Source: Gammaproteobacteria bacterium
GTDB taxonomy: Bacteria > Pseudomonadota > Gammaproteobacteria > Chromatiales > Sedimenticolaceae
Direction of reading: 5' to 3'
Assembly (NCBI GenBank): GCA_020445165.1
Contig: JAGRHE010000046.1
Span: 1 to 15,753 of the forward strand
DNA: 15,753 nt
Shown: one piece after another, positions 8,941 to 15,753 of the stretch
How the letters are laid out: every line of letters begins with the position of its first letter
Numbering within the stretch: the first letter of the stretch is position 1
Position numbers and translations under genes: made by a program
Notes under the pieces: model-generated
Databases searched by the model: none
What the model was told of the DNA's origin: nothing
Seen by the model: only the letters and a program-made list of their open reading frames with translations

Positions 8941-8963
8941 GGTACCGTCGCGCGTCCGGTACC
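8941..8963 (+). promoter_or_regulatory. Inverted repeat at the predicted transcript start (operator or leader hairpin)
   Basis: GGTACCG (8941-8947) and CGGTACC (8957-8963) form a perfect 7-bp inverted repeat with a 9-base spacer. It starts 4 bases after the candidate -10 box, so it could be a repressor or autoregulatory site, or a 5' leader hairpin for the kinase mRNA. Confidence 0.5.
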
Positions 8964-9040
8964 GGATTATCAGCAAGAAATCTTTTTCACGCCGAATCCT
9001 TCGCGGAATACCGCTGCCTGCCCTTGCGCTCGCCTTTGGC

Positions 9041-11536
9041 GTGCTCACCGGGCTGGTGCTGTGGCTGGTGGTCGATCGCGTTCAGACACGCGCACTCAGC
9101 GATATCTTCGATCAGGCGCTGGAGAGTCAGCTGGACCAGCAGGCTCGCGAGTCGCTGATCCGGTTCGATGAGTATCGCCGCTCGTTCACGTACTTTGCCC
9201 GGCTCGTTGCCACGCATCGTCGGATGGCCGATTACCTGGATCCGATCATCTGGGGCCGCCGTTCATCCGAGACGCTGAACTATGACTCCGCCAGTCCGCC
9301 GCCCTGGCTGCCGGATGACTTGGCTTGGCAGGGCGGTATCAGCCCCAATTTTTTCGCCCTGGTCGATCCGTCCGGCCAGATTCGGGAGCTCTACAGCGGT
9401 GGTGGAAACGCCATACCGGATGGCCTGATTGCAGAGGTCAAGGGACAGTTGGGCGCCGGTGTCCGTCGTTCCTTCGTAACCCTGTTCAATAGCCGGCCGT
9501 GGCTGATCGTGAACGAGCCGACCGAGGACAATGCGCGTACCCCGATGGGCAGCGTCGTCATGTTGATGCCACTGGGCAGCGCCTTCCTTAATGCCTCGCA
9601 GCAGTTCGTGAAATCCAGTAACAGCGTGGTGGCGATCCTCGATCCGGACGCTCGGGTCATTCTCGCCAGCAGCAATCCGACCGCAATCGCCGACGGTGCG
9701 ACTTTGGCCAAGTTGCGTGACGATTACCTGGTCACGGCACAATCCTTCTTCGATTACGACGGATCTGATCTCAACCTGCTGTTCGCGACTCTGCTTCCAC
9801 GTGGTTCGTTCGAGCGGACCGGCCAGCAGGTTCTCGACCTCGAGCGTCGTCAGCGCCTGATCGGTGCCGCGGTGATCGTGTCGGCCTTCGTGCTGTTGTT
9901 CGTATTGATGTCGAGCCGGATAAGTCGCCTGCTGCGACGGGTTTCGCGCCTGTCTCGACGGGCGTTGGACGTCCCCGACAGCGGACCGACCCAGCACGGC
10001 AACCAGCTCCTGATCATGGAGGACTGGATCCGTGATTTCGTGCAGATGGTCATGCGCGCGCGCGAGGAGATGCGGCGCCAGCACGAGACCGAGTTGTTGC
10101 AGACCGAAAAATTGCGTGTGGCAGTCATGGATGCGTCGCTCGACGCGATCGTGACCGTCGATGAACGGGGCGGGGTGATCGATTTTAATCCCACCGCACA
10201 GGAAACGTTCGACTACGCGCGTGATGAGGCTGTCGGCCGTCCTTTTGCTGACCTGGTCGTGGCCCCCAAGTCGCGTGAGACATTCGAGCGAATGCTGTAC
10301 CTGTCATTGGTCGGTGCGGATCAGGGGGCCTCACTGCAGCGCACTGAATTGCAGGCGGTTTCAAGGGAAGGTCGGATTTTTCCGGTAGAACTCTCGATCA
10401 AACCGGTCTTTCTCGAAGAGCAACTGGTGTTCACTCTGTACCTGCGCGACATCGCTGAACGGAAGGTGCGCGAAGCCGAGATCCGCAGTCTTGCGGCCTT
10501 CCCGAGCGAGAGCCCGATTCCGGTTCTGCGTATCAACAAGCGCGGTGTCATCACCTACGCCAACCTCCCCAGCGCACCCTTGCTCCGGCATTGGGAATGT
10601 CGCCCACTTCAGACACTACCGGTCTACTGGCGCAACCAGATCGAGGCGGTGCTGCAATCCGGCTCGACCCGTGAGCTCGAAGTGAAAACCGATGAAGGGA
10701 TATTCTCCCTGTTGTTGGCCCCCGTTGCCGAACTGGGTTACGTCAATGTGTATGCGCGCGACATCACCGGTGAGCGCGCCGCGGAGGAAGAATTGAAACG
10801 GCGCCAGAACGAGCTGGTGCATGTCACGCGGGTCAGCCACATGGGTGAGATGGCCACAGGTATCGCGCACGAGCTGAATCAACCGCTGTCGGCGATCGTG
10901 AACTATGCGAATGGCTGTGCGCGGCGCTTGCGCCTGGATATCGGTGGCAAAGACGAACTGCTCGAGGCATTGGGGCAGATCTCGGACCAGGCCAGTCGAG
11001 CAGGAGAGATCATCAAGCGTCTGCGCGGCATGGTTCGCCGGCGCCAGCCGGTCCGCGAGATGGTCGATCTGAACGTACTGGCGCGCGAGACCTGTTCACT
11101 GATCAGCCACGAGTTACAGCGTCATGAACTGGTGATCGAACGTCGACTGTCACCGGAAGAGCTCTGGGTCAGGGTGGATTCGGTGCAGATCGAACAGGTC
11201 CTGATCAACCTGGTGCGCAATGCGCTCGATGCGATGGTCGACATCCCGGCGGCCGAACGACGGTTGCAGATTGAAACCGGAGTGCAGGCCGACGGCATGG
11301 TTTATGTCCGTGTGCAGGACAATGGCGCCGGCATCAGCGCGCGCAACATGGAGCACCTGTTCGACGCCTTTTTCAGCACCAAGGAAAGCGGTATGGGGAT
11401 GGGGTTGGCGATCAGTCAGACCATCATCAGCAACCATCATGGTAAAATCCGCGCCGATTCCTGGCCCGGCAAGGGCAGTGCCTTTACGATCGAACTTCCT
11501 CCCAATCTCGACAGCGCCGTGAGCGCGGCCTCCTAA
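9041..11536 (+). CDS. Membrane sensor histidine kinase with two PAS domains
   Basis: This is the sensor of a two-component pair. From GTG 9041 (831 residues) it has a membrane helix at the N-terminus, a large periplasmic region (about 20-270, perhaps a double-Cache fold), a second helix (272-292), a HAMP-like linker, PAS domain 1 (about 355-475), PAS domain 2 (about 480-580), and the kinase core. His610 in IAHELNQPL is the phosphoacceptor. The N box has Asn723 and Asn727, G1 is DNGAG (760-764) and G2 is GMGMGLAIS (784-792). The kinase core resembles the FixL/DctB type, but no haem-ligand motif is evident in the PAS domains. GTG 9041 is the first conventional start. It cuts the first helix to about 12 residues and lacks a ribosome binding site. 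The frame stays open from 8936, and ISKKSFSRRILRG encoded from 8969 looks like a real N-terminus, so the true start is probably a rare ATT or ATC at 8966 or 8969. The response regulator starts 3 bases after the stop. Confidence 0.92.
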   Translation: MLTGLVLWLVVDRVQTRALSDIFDQALESQLDQQARESLIRFDEYRRSFTYFARLVATHRRMADYLDPIIWGRRSSETLNYDSASPPPWLPDDLAWQGGISPNFFALVDPSGQIRELYSGGGNAIPDGLIAEVKGQLGAGVRRSFVTLFNSRPWLIVNEPTEDNARTPMGSVVMLMPLGSAFLNASQQFVKSSNSVVAILDPDARVILASSNPTAIADGATLAKLRDDYLVTAQSFFDYDGSDLNLLFATLLPRGSFERTGQQVLDLERRQRLIGAAVIVSAFVLLFVLMSSRISRLLRRVSRLSRRALDVPDSGPTQHGNQLLIMEDWIRDFVQMVMRAREEMRRQHETELLQTEKLRVAVMDASLDAIVTVDERGGVIDFNPTAQETFDYARDEAVGRPFADLVVAPKSRETFERMLYLSLVGADQGASLQRTELQAVSREGRIFPVELSIKPVFLEEQLVFTLYLRDIAERKVREAEIRSLAAFPSESPIPVLRINKRGVITYANLPSAPLLRHWECRPLQTLPVYWRNQIEAVLQSGSTRELEVKTDEGIFSLLLAPVAELGYVNVYARDITGERAAEEELKRRQNELVHVTRVSHMGEMATGIAHELNQPLSAIVNYANGCARRLRLDIGGKDELLEALGQISDQASRAGEIIKRLRGMVRRRQPVREMVDLNVLARETCSLISHELQRHELVIERRLSPEELWVRVDSVQIEQVLINLVRNALDAMVDIPAAERRLQIETGVQADGMVYVRVQDNGAGISARNMEHLFDAFFSTKESGMGMGLAISQTIISNHHGKIRADSWPGKGSAFTIELPPNLDSAVSAAS

Positions 11537-11539
11537 GCC

Positions 11540-12166
11540 ATGACTGAAACCAGTTCTGCCAAGCCCGTTGTGTTCGTGGTCGACGATGATCAGGCCATGC
11601 GAAATTCCCTGAAATGGCTGATCGAGTCGGTCGGGGTGCATGTCGAGAGCTTCTCATCAGCCGATGACTTCCTCGCCCAGTACCAGGCGGGGCGCGCTGG
11701 TTGCCTGGTGCTGGACGTGCGTATGCCCGGTATGAGTGGCCTGGATCTGCAGGAGCACCTGGTCAATCGCAATATCCAGATCCCGGTCGTGATCATCACC
11801 GGGCATGGCGACGTGCCGATGGCGGTGCGTGCGATGAAGGCTGGAGCGATCGATTTCATCGAAAAGCCATTCAACGACGAAGTGCTGTTGGACGCGATCC
11901 GACGCGCGATTGCCCATGGAGAGCAACAACGGTCCCACCATTCCGAGCATCTGCAGATCCAGCAGCGGCTGCAGCACCTGACACCGCGCGAGTACGAGGT
12001 CATGGAGATGGTCACCGAGGGCCGATCCAACAAGGAGATTGCCAACGCACTGGGTGTATCCGCCAAGACCATCGAGGCACACCGTGCCCGGGTCATGGAG
12101 AAGATGCAGGCCGGCTCGCTGGCCGAGTTGGTGCGGATGGTACTTGCCGTGAATGGAAGCGATTGA
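11540..12166 (+). CDS. FixJ-type response regulator (receiver plus LuxR-type helix-turn-helix)
   Basis: This is the transcription factor partner of the preceding kinase. The 208-residue product has a receiver domain (about 9-125) with acidic pocket Asp15 and Asp16, phosphoacceptor Asp59 in LDVRMPG, Thr87 and Lys109. All switch residues are present. A linker leads to a GerE/LuxR-type DNA-binding domain (about 145-205) with LTPRE (147-151), the recognition region [20 protein letters not shown] (164-183) and the family's closing pattern. It belongs to the FixJ/TtrR/NodW group. It starts 3 bases after the kinase stop, so the two are almost certainly co-expressed. The target genes are unknown. The only gene downstream in the operon is a DNA glycosylase. 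Confidence 0.95.
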   Translation: MTETSSAKPVVFVVDDDQAMRNSLKWLIESVGVHVESFSSADDFLAQYQAGRAGCLVLDVRMPGMSGLDLQEHLVNRNIQIPVVIITGHGDVPMAVRAMKAGAIDFIEKPFNDEVLLDAIRRAIAHGEQQRSHHSEHLQIQQRLQHLTPREYEVMEMVTEGRSNKEIANALGVSAKTIEAHRARVMEKMQAGSLAELVRMVLAVNGSD

Positions 12167-12690
12167 CGGGGCGTTTGCGCAGCTTTCCGCCACTGGCGCG
12201 GGCAGATGCCAGGGTGCTGGTGCTTGGCTCGATGCCGGGCGTCGCTTCACTCGATGCGCAACAGTACTACGCTCATCCACGCAACGCTTTCTGGCCGATC
12301 ATGGACGCCCTGTTCGGCATAGATCCGGCGTGGTCATACGCGGACCGTTGTAATGCACTCATGGAGCGGCAGATCGCAGTCTGGGATGTTCTCAAGTACT
12401 GCCGGCGTCCCGGCAGCCTCGACGCTGATATCCAGCCGGACTCGATCGTCGCCAATGATTTTCGGCAGTTCTTTGCACGACACCGACGGGTCACGTCGAT
12501 TTTCTTTAATGGCAGCACGGCGGAGAGGCTTTTCCGGCGACATGTGCGACTGCCGCCCGGGACATTGCCCCTTGAGCAACCGCTTCTTCAGCGTCTGCCA
12601 TCGACCAGCCCGGCCCACGCAGCGCTGAGTCAACAGCAGAAACTGGCGGCTTGGCAAAGTCTGCGCGAGGCGCTCGGCGACACGAACTGA
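12163..12690 (+). CDS. DNA-deoxyinosine / uracil glycosylase, UDG superfamily family 6 type
   Basis: Enzymes of this group (hypoxanthine-DNA glycosylase; COG3663, related to MUG) remove deaminated bases such as hypoxanthine from DNA to start base excision repair. The 175-residue product shows the active-site motifs in order: [13 protein letters not shown] (18-30), [10 protein letters not shown] (35-44, with Asn41 the likely catalytic residue), [10 protein letters not shown] (115-124) and LPSTSPAHA (145-153). The length is usual for the family. The start is TTG 12163, which overlaps the regulator's TGA stop (TTGA, 12163-12166) and follows a GGAAG-like ribosome binding site. A second in-frame TTG at 12175 is possible. 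The overlap implies translation coupled to the two-component system, an unexpected partner for a repair enzyme. The exact substrate (hypoxanthine or uracil) cannot be read from the sequence. Confidence 0.87.
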   Translation: MTGRLRSFPPLARADARVLVLGSMPGVASLDAQQYYAHPRNAFWPIMDALFGIDPAWSYADRCNALMERQIAVWDVLKYCRRPGSLDADIQPDSIVANDFRQFFARHRRVTSIFFNGSTAERLFRRHVRLPPGTLPLEQPLLQRLPSTSPAHAALSQQQKLAAWQSLREALGDTN

Positions 12691-12708
12691 AATTGATGTC
12701 GCCGAGCG
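12671..12708. terminator. 12-bp inverted repeat between convergent genes, possible two-way terminator
   Basis: CGCTCGGCGACA (12671-12682) and TGTCGCCGAGCG (12697-12708) are perfect inverted repeats with a 14-base loop. The left arm lies in the last codons of the glycosylase gene; the right arm is in the 38-base gap before the end of the dehydrogenase gene. The hairpin would be strong on either strand, but no T tract follows on either side. It may block read-through or stabilise both 3' ends. Confidence 0.6.
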
Positions 12709-12728
12709 ACAGGCTCAGGGCGGGTGGC

Positions 12729-14141
12729 TCAGAGCGGGACCAGTTCGGTGATCGGTCCGGGGTTTTTGGTTTCCACCTTGCTGTACAGGTCGTTCAACGC
12801 AGCCTGCAATGCCTCTTCGATCACGGGGTGGTAGAACGGCATCTGCAGCAGCTGCCCGACGGTCAGCCCCTGTTGGATGCTCCACGCCAGCAAATGACCG
12901 AGGTTCTCGGCTCTGGCACAGACCATTTCGGCGCCAAGCATGCGGCCACTGCTTTTCTCGGCGTAGACGCGTATGACGCCCTTGTTCTTCGCCATGATCT
13001 GCGCCCGCCCAACGGGCGCCATCTGAACCTCACCTACCGCGGTGGTTGCGCTGTCGAGCTCGGCGAAGGATTGACCGACCTGGACGATGTTCGGATCGCA
13101 GAAGGTGATGCTGAGTGGTGTCTTGCGGCGGAAGGCAACGATGCTCTCGCTGGTCGCGTTGTGGCCTGCAATACGTCCTTCATCGCCTGCCTCGTGCAGC
13201 AGTGGACGTTCACCGGTGACATCGCCGGCGACGAACAGGGGCAGGTCCCCGACCTGCATCGTGTTCGGGTTGTAGATCGGAATGCCACGGTCGTCGACAG
13301 GCGCACCGATCGCATCGAGACCGAGTTTTTCGACGTTGGGTCTGCGCCCGATACTGGCGAACACCTGGTCGACCTCGACGCTTTGGCCGCCGGCAGTCAC
13401 CTTCAACTTGCCGCCGCTGCCTTCACCGATCTCCGCGGCATGACCGAGCCAGAGCGGGAATTCCTTGCCGATGATATCGATGGCGGATTTGATTGCCTGT
13501 GGGTCAGTCAGTCCGCCGATGGTTTCGGCCATGTCGATCCCGGTCACCGTGCAACCGAGACGGTGTAGCGATTGCCCAAGTTCGAGTCCGATGACGCCGA
13601 GTCCGACCACGGCGACCGATTGTGGCAGCTGTTCGAGTTCGAAGAACTCATCGGTGGTGATGATGCGATCGCGGAACGGCTGCCACTGTTCGGGAACGAT
13701 CGGGCGCGAGCCGGTGGCAACGATGACTTTGCCGGCGCGAATCCGCTGGCCGTCGTCCATTTCCAGCAGGTGGGGTTCGATGAATCGGACATAGCCTTGC
13801 AGAAACATGCCTTCCGGCATGTTATCGGTGCTGTTCGAGATAACCCGCTCGACGAACATGTCGCGCATGTCCTGGACATAGCCCATGGCTTCGCTGACAT
13901 CCAGCGACAATGCCTGTGCGCCTTCGAGTCCGTAGCGTTTGAACACGCCGCGACGGTGGAAGTCTTCGGCAACCTGGATGACGGCCTTGGATGGCATGCA
14001 ACCGACGCGGGCGCACGTCGTGCCGAGTTCTCCGCCATTAATCAAGACGACGGATTTACCGGATGGTCGTACCTTGCTCATCGCGTACAGGCCGGCGCTG
14101 CCGGAGCCGATGATGGCGACGTCTACCTCTCGTTCTTGCAC
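12729..14141 (-). CDS. lpd: Dihydrolipoamide dehydrogenase-like flavoprotein
   Basis: Lipoamide dehydrogenases re-oxidise dihydrolipoyl groups with FAD, an active disulfide and NAD+. The 470-residue product has the FAD motif GSGSAG (12-17), the redox pair Cys43 and Cys48 in TTCARVGCMPSK, an NAD-binding motif GLGVIG (180-185) with Asp203 at the end of the second strand (NAD preference), the second FAD motif ending in FVAGDVTG (303-310), and the dimer-interface His438 and Glu443 (HPVIEE). All catalytic parts are present. The TTCARVGC form, in place of GGTCxNxGC, resembles the stand-alone Lpd3-like proteins of Proteobacteria rather than the enzyme of the pyruvate or 2-oxoglutarate complexes. No genes of those complexes are nearby. 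GTG 14141 has a strong GAGGAA ribosome binding site 5 bases upstream. The in vivo substrate is uncertain; another disulfide reductase role is possible. Confidence 0.9.
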   Translation of the reverse strand: MQEREVDVAIIGSGSAGLYAMSKVRPSGKSVVLINGGELGTTCARVGCMPSKAVIQVAEDFHRRGVFKRYGLEGAQALSLDVSEAMGYVQDMRDMFVERVISNSTDNMPEGMFLQGYVRFIEPHLLEMDDGQRIRAGKVIVATGSRPIVPEQWQPFRDRIITTDEFFELEQLPQSVAVVGLGVIGLELGQSLHRLGCTVTGIDMAETIGGLTDPQAIKSAIDIIGKEFPLWLGHAAEIGEGSGGKLKVTAGGQSVEVDQVFASIGRRPNVEKLGLDAIGAPVDDRGIPIYNPNTMQVGDLPLFVAGDVTGERPLLHEAGDEGRIAGHNATSESIVAFRRKTPLSITFCDPNIVQVGQSFAELDSATTAVGEVQMAPVGRAQIMAKNKGVIRVYAEKSSGRMLGAEMVCARAENLGHLLAWSIQQGLTVGQLLQMPFYHPVIEEALQAALNDLYSKVETKNPGPITELVPL

Positions 14142-14175
14142 GTGGTTTCCTCGGATCAGTCGAAAACAGGCTGCT

Positions 14176-14204
14176 ATTCTAACCGCTGCAGCAGGCTGCG
14201 TTCA
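14176..14204 (-). promoter_or_regulatory. Possible promoter for the dehydrogenase gene
   Basis: Read leftward, TAGAAT (14181-14176) matches the -10 consensus at 5 of 6 positions. The -35 region (14204-14199, TGAACG) at 17-base spacing matches only 3 of 6. It lies about 35 bases before the GTG start. Confidence 0.28.
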
Positions 14205-14215
14205 GCGAGTGATGT

Positions 14216-14470
14216 TCAGCGCGATGTGGCTCGATACGAGATGGGGCGCCAGTAGAGCTGGCGCGTTGCCGGTGCGGAACTGCGCATACTCTTGTAGTGT
14301 GCCGGCGCGGCATAGTGCCGCGGATCGATCGGTGGCAGCTGCATCGTCGGCGGTGGTGGCCGGATACCGCCCAACGGCCGGTCGGGGCCGCGACTGCCCG
14401 ACATCAGCTTCATGCAGAAAAAGGCATTGGCATACTGTGGCAGCAGAAGGCAGCCGCACAGCAATAGCAA
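14216..14470 (-). CDS. Small secreted proline-rich protein of unknown function
   Basis: I do not recognise this gene. From TTG 14470 it encodes 84 residues: a hydrophobic stretch ending PQYANA (positions 11-16), which fits a signal peptidase I site, then a mature part beginning FFCMKLMSGSRG. That is followed by proline-rich IRPPPPTMQLPPIDP and an aromatic, basic tail (YWRPISYR). Most third codon positions in the mature part are G or C, as in neighbouring real genes. The start is uncertain: no ribosome binding site is seen. The frame stays open upstream inside glcE, where it encodes RRSSA, which would give the signal a charged start but has no obvious start codon. It lies 4 bases after the glcE stop, so it is probably translated with glcE. 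The rest of the 333-base gap between glcE and the dehydrogenase shows only the weak promoter candidate. Confidence 0.45.
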   Translation of the reverse strand: MLLLCGCLLLPQYANAFFCMKLMSGSRGPDRPLGGIRPPPPTMQLPPIDPRHYAAPAHYKSMRSSAPATRQLYWRPISYRATSR

Positions 14471-14474
14471 GGCA

Positions 14475-15536
14475 CTAGATCGCCGCGTACATGCGGCCCG
14501 GGTTGAGGATACCTGCGGGGTCGAAACGCTGCTTGAGGCCACGGTGCAGGCGTTCTTTGACCGCGTCCAGGGGATGAAAGACAGGCGTTTCGTCGTTTCC
14601 ATGTCGAAACAGTATGGCATGCCCGCCGGTTTTTGCGACCTCGTCGCGCAATTCACCCGGGGTGCAGCGGGTGTAGACCCAGCGTTGCGCGCCCGCCCAG
14701 TCGGTCAGTACCTCCTGTTCGCAGTTCAGCCTCGCAGTGGCCGCCGCCAGTGACAGGCGCCACAAGGGGCGATCGCTGTTGAAGAACGGCAGCTTGTGGT
14801 TGCGTAATTCACGCCAGAAGCGGTCGCCCTGACCGGACTCGCCACCGATCTGCTTCTCCCAGGCGGCCACGCTCGCTGCGTTGCCGGACAGGCGCAGGTG
14901 CAGTTGATCGCCGGTATGACAGGCCGCCGACAGGGGAGCCGGCTGGCGGGCCAGTTCGCGCATCAGTCGCAGTGCGCGGTCACGGTTGAGTGACAGCACC
15001 AGGCTGCGTTCCACGGCAGGTGCCGGCATGACCCTGATCGAGACATCCAGGAGTACTCCGAGCGTGCCCATGGCGCCGGCCATCAGGCGAGACAGATCGT
15101 AGCCGGCCACGTTCTTCATGACCTCGCCACCGAAGCGCAGGCGACGGCCAAGGCCATCCAGCAAAGTGACACCGAGCAACAGGTCGCGCGGCGCGCCGCC
15201 CCATGGCCGGCGGGGTCCTCCCAGCCCGCTGGCAATAGCGCCACCGAGGGTGGCATTGCCGGCGAACGAGGGCGGTTCGAATGCCAGCATCTGGCCGTTT
15301 CGCGCCAGGGTATCTTCGACCAGGTCGATCGGGGTGCCGGCACGTGCGGTCAACACCAGCTCAGTCGGTTCGTAATTGATGATGCCGCTATGGCCGCTCA
15401 CCTCGAGCGTTTCGCCAGTTACCGGGCGACCGTAAAACGACTTGCTGCCGTGACCGACGATGTTCAGCGCCTGGCCGGTCGCGCCGGCTGAGCGAATCCG
15501 GTCCGCGATCTGTTGGCTGAGATCCTGGTCCGGCAT
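14475..15536 (-). CDS. glcE: Glycolate oxidase FAD-binding subunit GlcE
   Basis: GlcE, with GlcD and the iron-sulfur subunit GlcF, forms the membrane-associated glycolate oxidase that converts glycolate to glyoxylate. The 353-residue product has a PCMH-type FAD-binding domain (about 1-175) with GHGSKSFYG (28-36), NATLGGAIASGLGGPRRP (94-111) and KNVAGYDLSRLMAGAMGTLG (141-160), then a C-terminal cap ending FDPAGILNPGRMY, typical of the VAO flavoprotein superfamily. ATG 15536 shares its A with the glcD stop (TGATG), so GlcD and GlcE are translationally coupled. A longer in-frame version up to 15713 would lie inside glcD and is rejected. No glcF follows; the next frame downstream is a small secreted protein. 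Confidence 0.95.
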   Translation of the reverse strand: MPDQDLSQQIADRIRSAGATGQALNIVGHGSKSFYGRPVTGETLEVSGHSGIINYEPTELVLTARAGTPIDLVEDTLARNGQMLAFEPPSFAGNATLGGAIASGLGGPRRPWGGAPRDLLLGVTLLDGLGRRLRFGGEVMKNVAGYDLSRLMAGAMGTLGVLLDVSIRVMPAPAVERSLVLSLNRDRALRLMRELARQPAPLSAACHTGDQLHLRLSGNAASVAAWEKQIGGESGQGDRFWRELRNHKLPFFNSDRPLWRLSLAAATARLNCEQEVLTDWAGAQRWVYTRCTPGELRDEVAKTGGHAILFRHGNDETPVFHPLDAVKERLHRGLKQRFDPAGILNPGRMYAAI

Positions 15537-15753
15537 CAGAAACGCTCCAGGTGTGGGAAGCGCAGGTCGCCTGCCTTGACATGCATGGCGCCGAATTCCG
15601 CACAGCGGTTCAGGGTCGGAATGGCCTTGCCGGGGTTGAGCAGGCCGTGTTCGTCGAACACCGCTTTCACCGCATGGAACATCTGTAACTCCTCCGGCGG
15701 AAACTGCGCGCACATCTGGTTGATCTTTTCCAGCCCGACGCCATGCTCGCCGG
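15536..15753 (-). CDS. glcD: Glycolate oxidase subunit GlcD, C-terminal part (5' end outside the window)
   Basis: The last 71 residues are visible, beginning GEHGVGLEKINQMCAQF and ending MHVKAGDLRFPHLERF before TGA. GEHG-G is the conserved C-terminal active-site region of the VAO-type FAD-linked oxidase domain. The sequence AVFDEHGLLNPGKAIPTLNRC is close to E. coli GlcD, including the cysteine and the PxLERF tail. GlcD is the catalytic flavin subunit for glycolate (or D-lactate) oxidation. Its stop overlaps the glcE start by one base. About 85% of the gene lies beyond the right edge. Confidence 0.95.
   Translation of the reverse strand, partial: GEHGVGLEKINQMCAQFPPEELQMFHAVKAVFDEHGLLNPGKAIPTLNRCAEFGAMHVKAGDLRFPHLERF

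Noticed and set aside
11701..12162. Upstream extension of the glycosylase frame through the response regulator gene
   Set aside because: The extension overlaps the regulator's receiver and helix-turn-helix coding sequence in another frame and resembles no known N-terminus. The family starts close to 12163.

Overview
The window looks like ordinary chromosome from a GC-rich gammaproteobacterium. I see no tRNA, rRNA, insertion sequence, phage gene or CRISPR array. The rpsO-pnp pair, the pepA-holC linkage and the lptF-lptG-RDD arrangement are typical of Gammaproteobacteria. The residue patterns would suit the Chromatiales and sulfur-oxidiser side of that class, but that placement is inference from recall, not a search.

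Layout, left to right. (1) The 3' end of rpsO and a complete pnp read rightward and end at a clear intrinsic terminator. (2) A membrane protein of the PAP2 phosphatase fold follows; nearly all of its catalytic residues are replaced. (3) A leftward operon pepA-holC-pagL follows (leucyl aminopeptidase, DNA polymerase III chi, lipid A 3-O-deacylase). It is divergent from (4) lptF-lptG, the inner-membrane permease of the lipopolysaccharide exporter. (5) A leftward RDD membrane protein converges on lptG; the two stop codons abut inside a 12-bp palindrome. (6) A rightward PilZ-domain gene follows, then a two-component system (a membrane sensor kinase with two PAS domains and a FixJ-type regulator), with a family 6 DNA glycosylase overlapping the regulator's stop. 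(7) Converging on these is a leftward block: glcD (partial), glcE, a small secreted proline-rich protein, and an orphan dihydrolipoamide-dehydrogenase-like flavoprotein.

Three themes run through the window: RNA turnover and translation (rpsO, pnp), the outer envelope (PAP2-like protein, pagL, lptF, lptG), and signalling (PilZ, kinase and regulator). I did not find a wholly new multi-gene system. The points most worth a second look are the PAP2-fold pseudoenzyme beside the lipid A deacylase, the kinase gene with no conventional start codon that includes its first membrane helix, the small secreted protein in the place where glcF would be expected, and three strong inverted repeats at gene boundaries.
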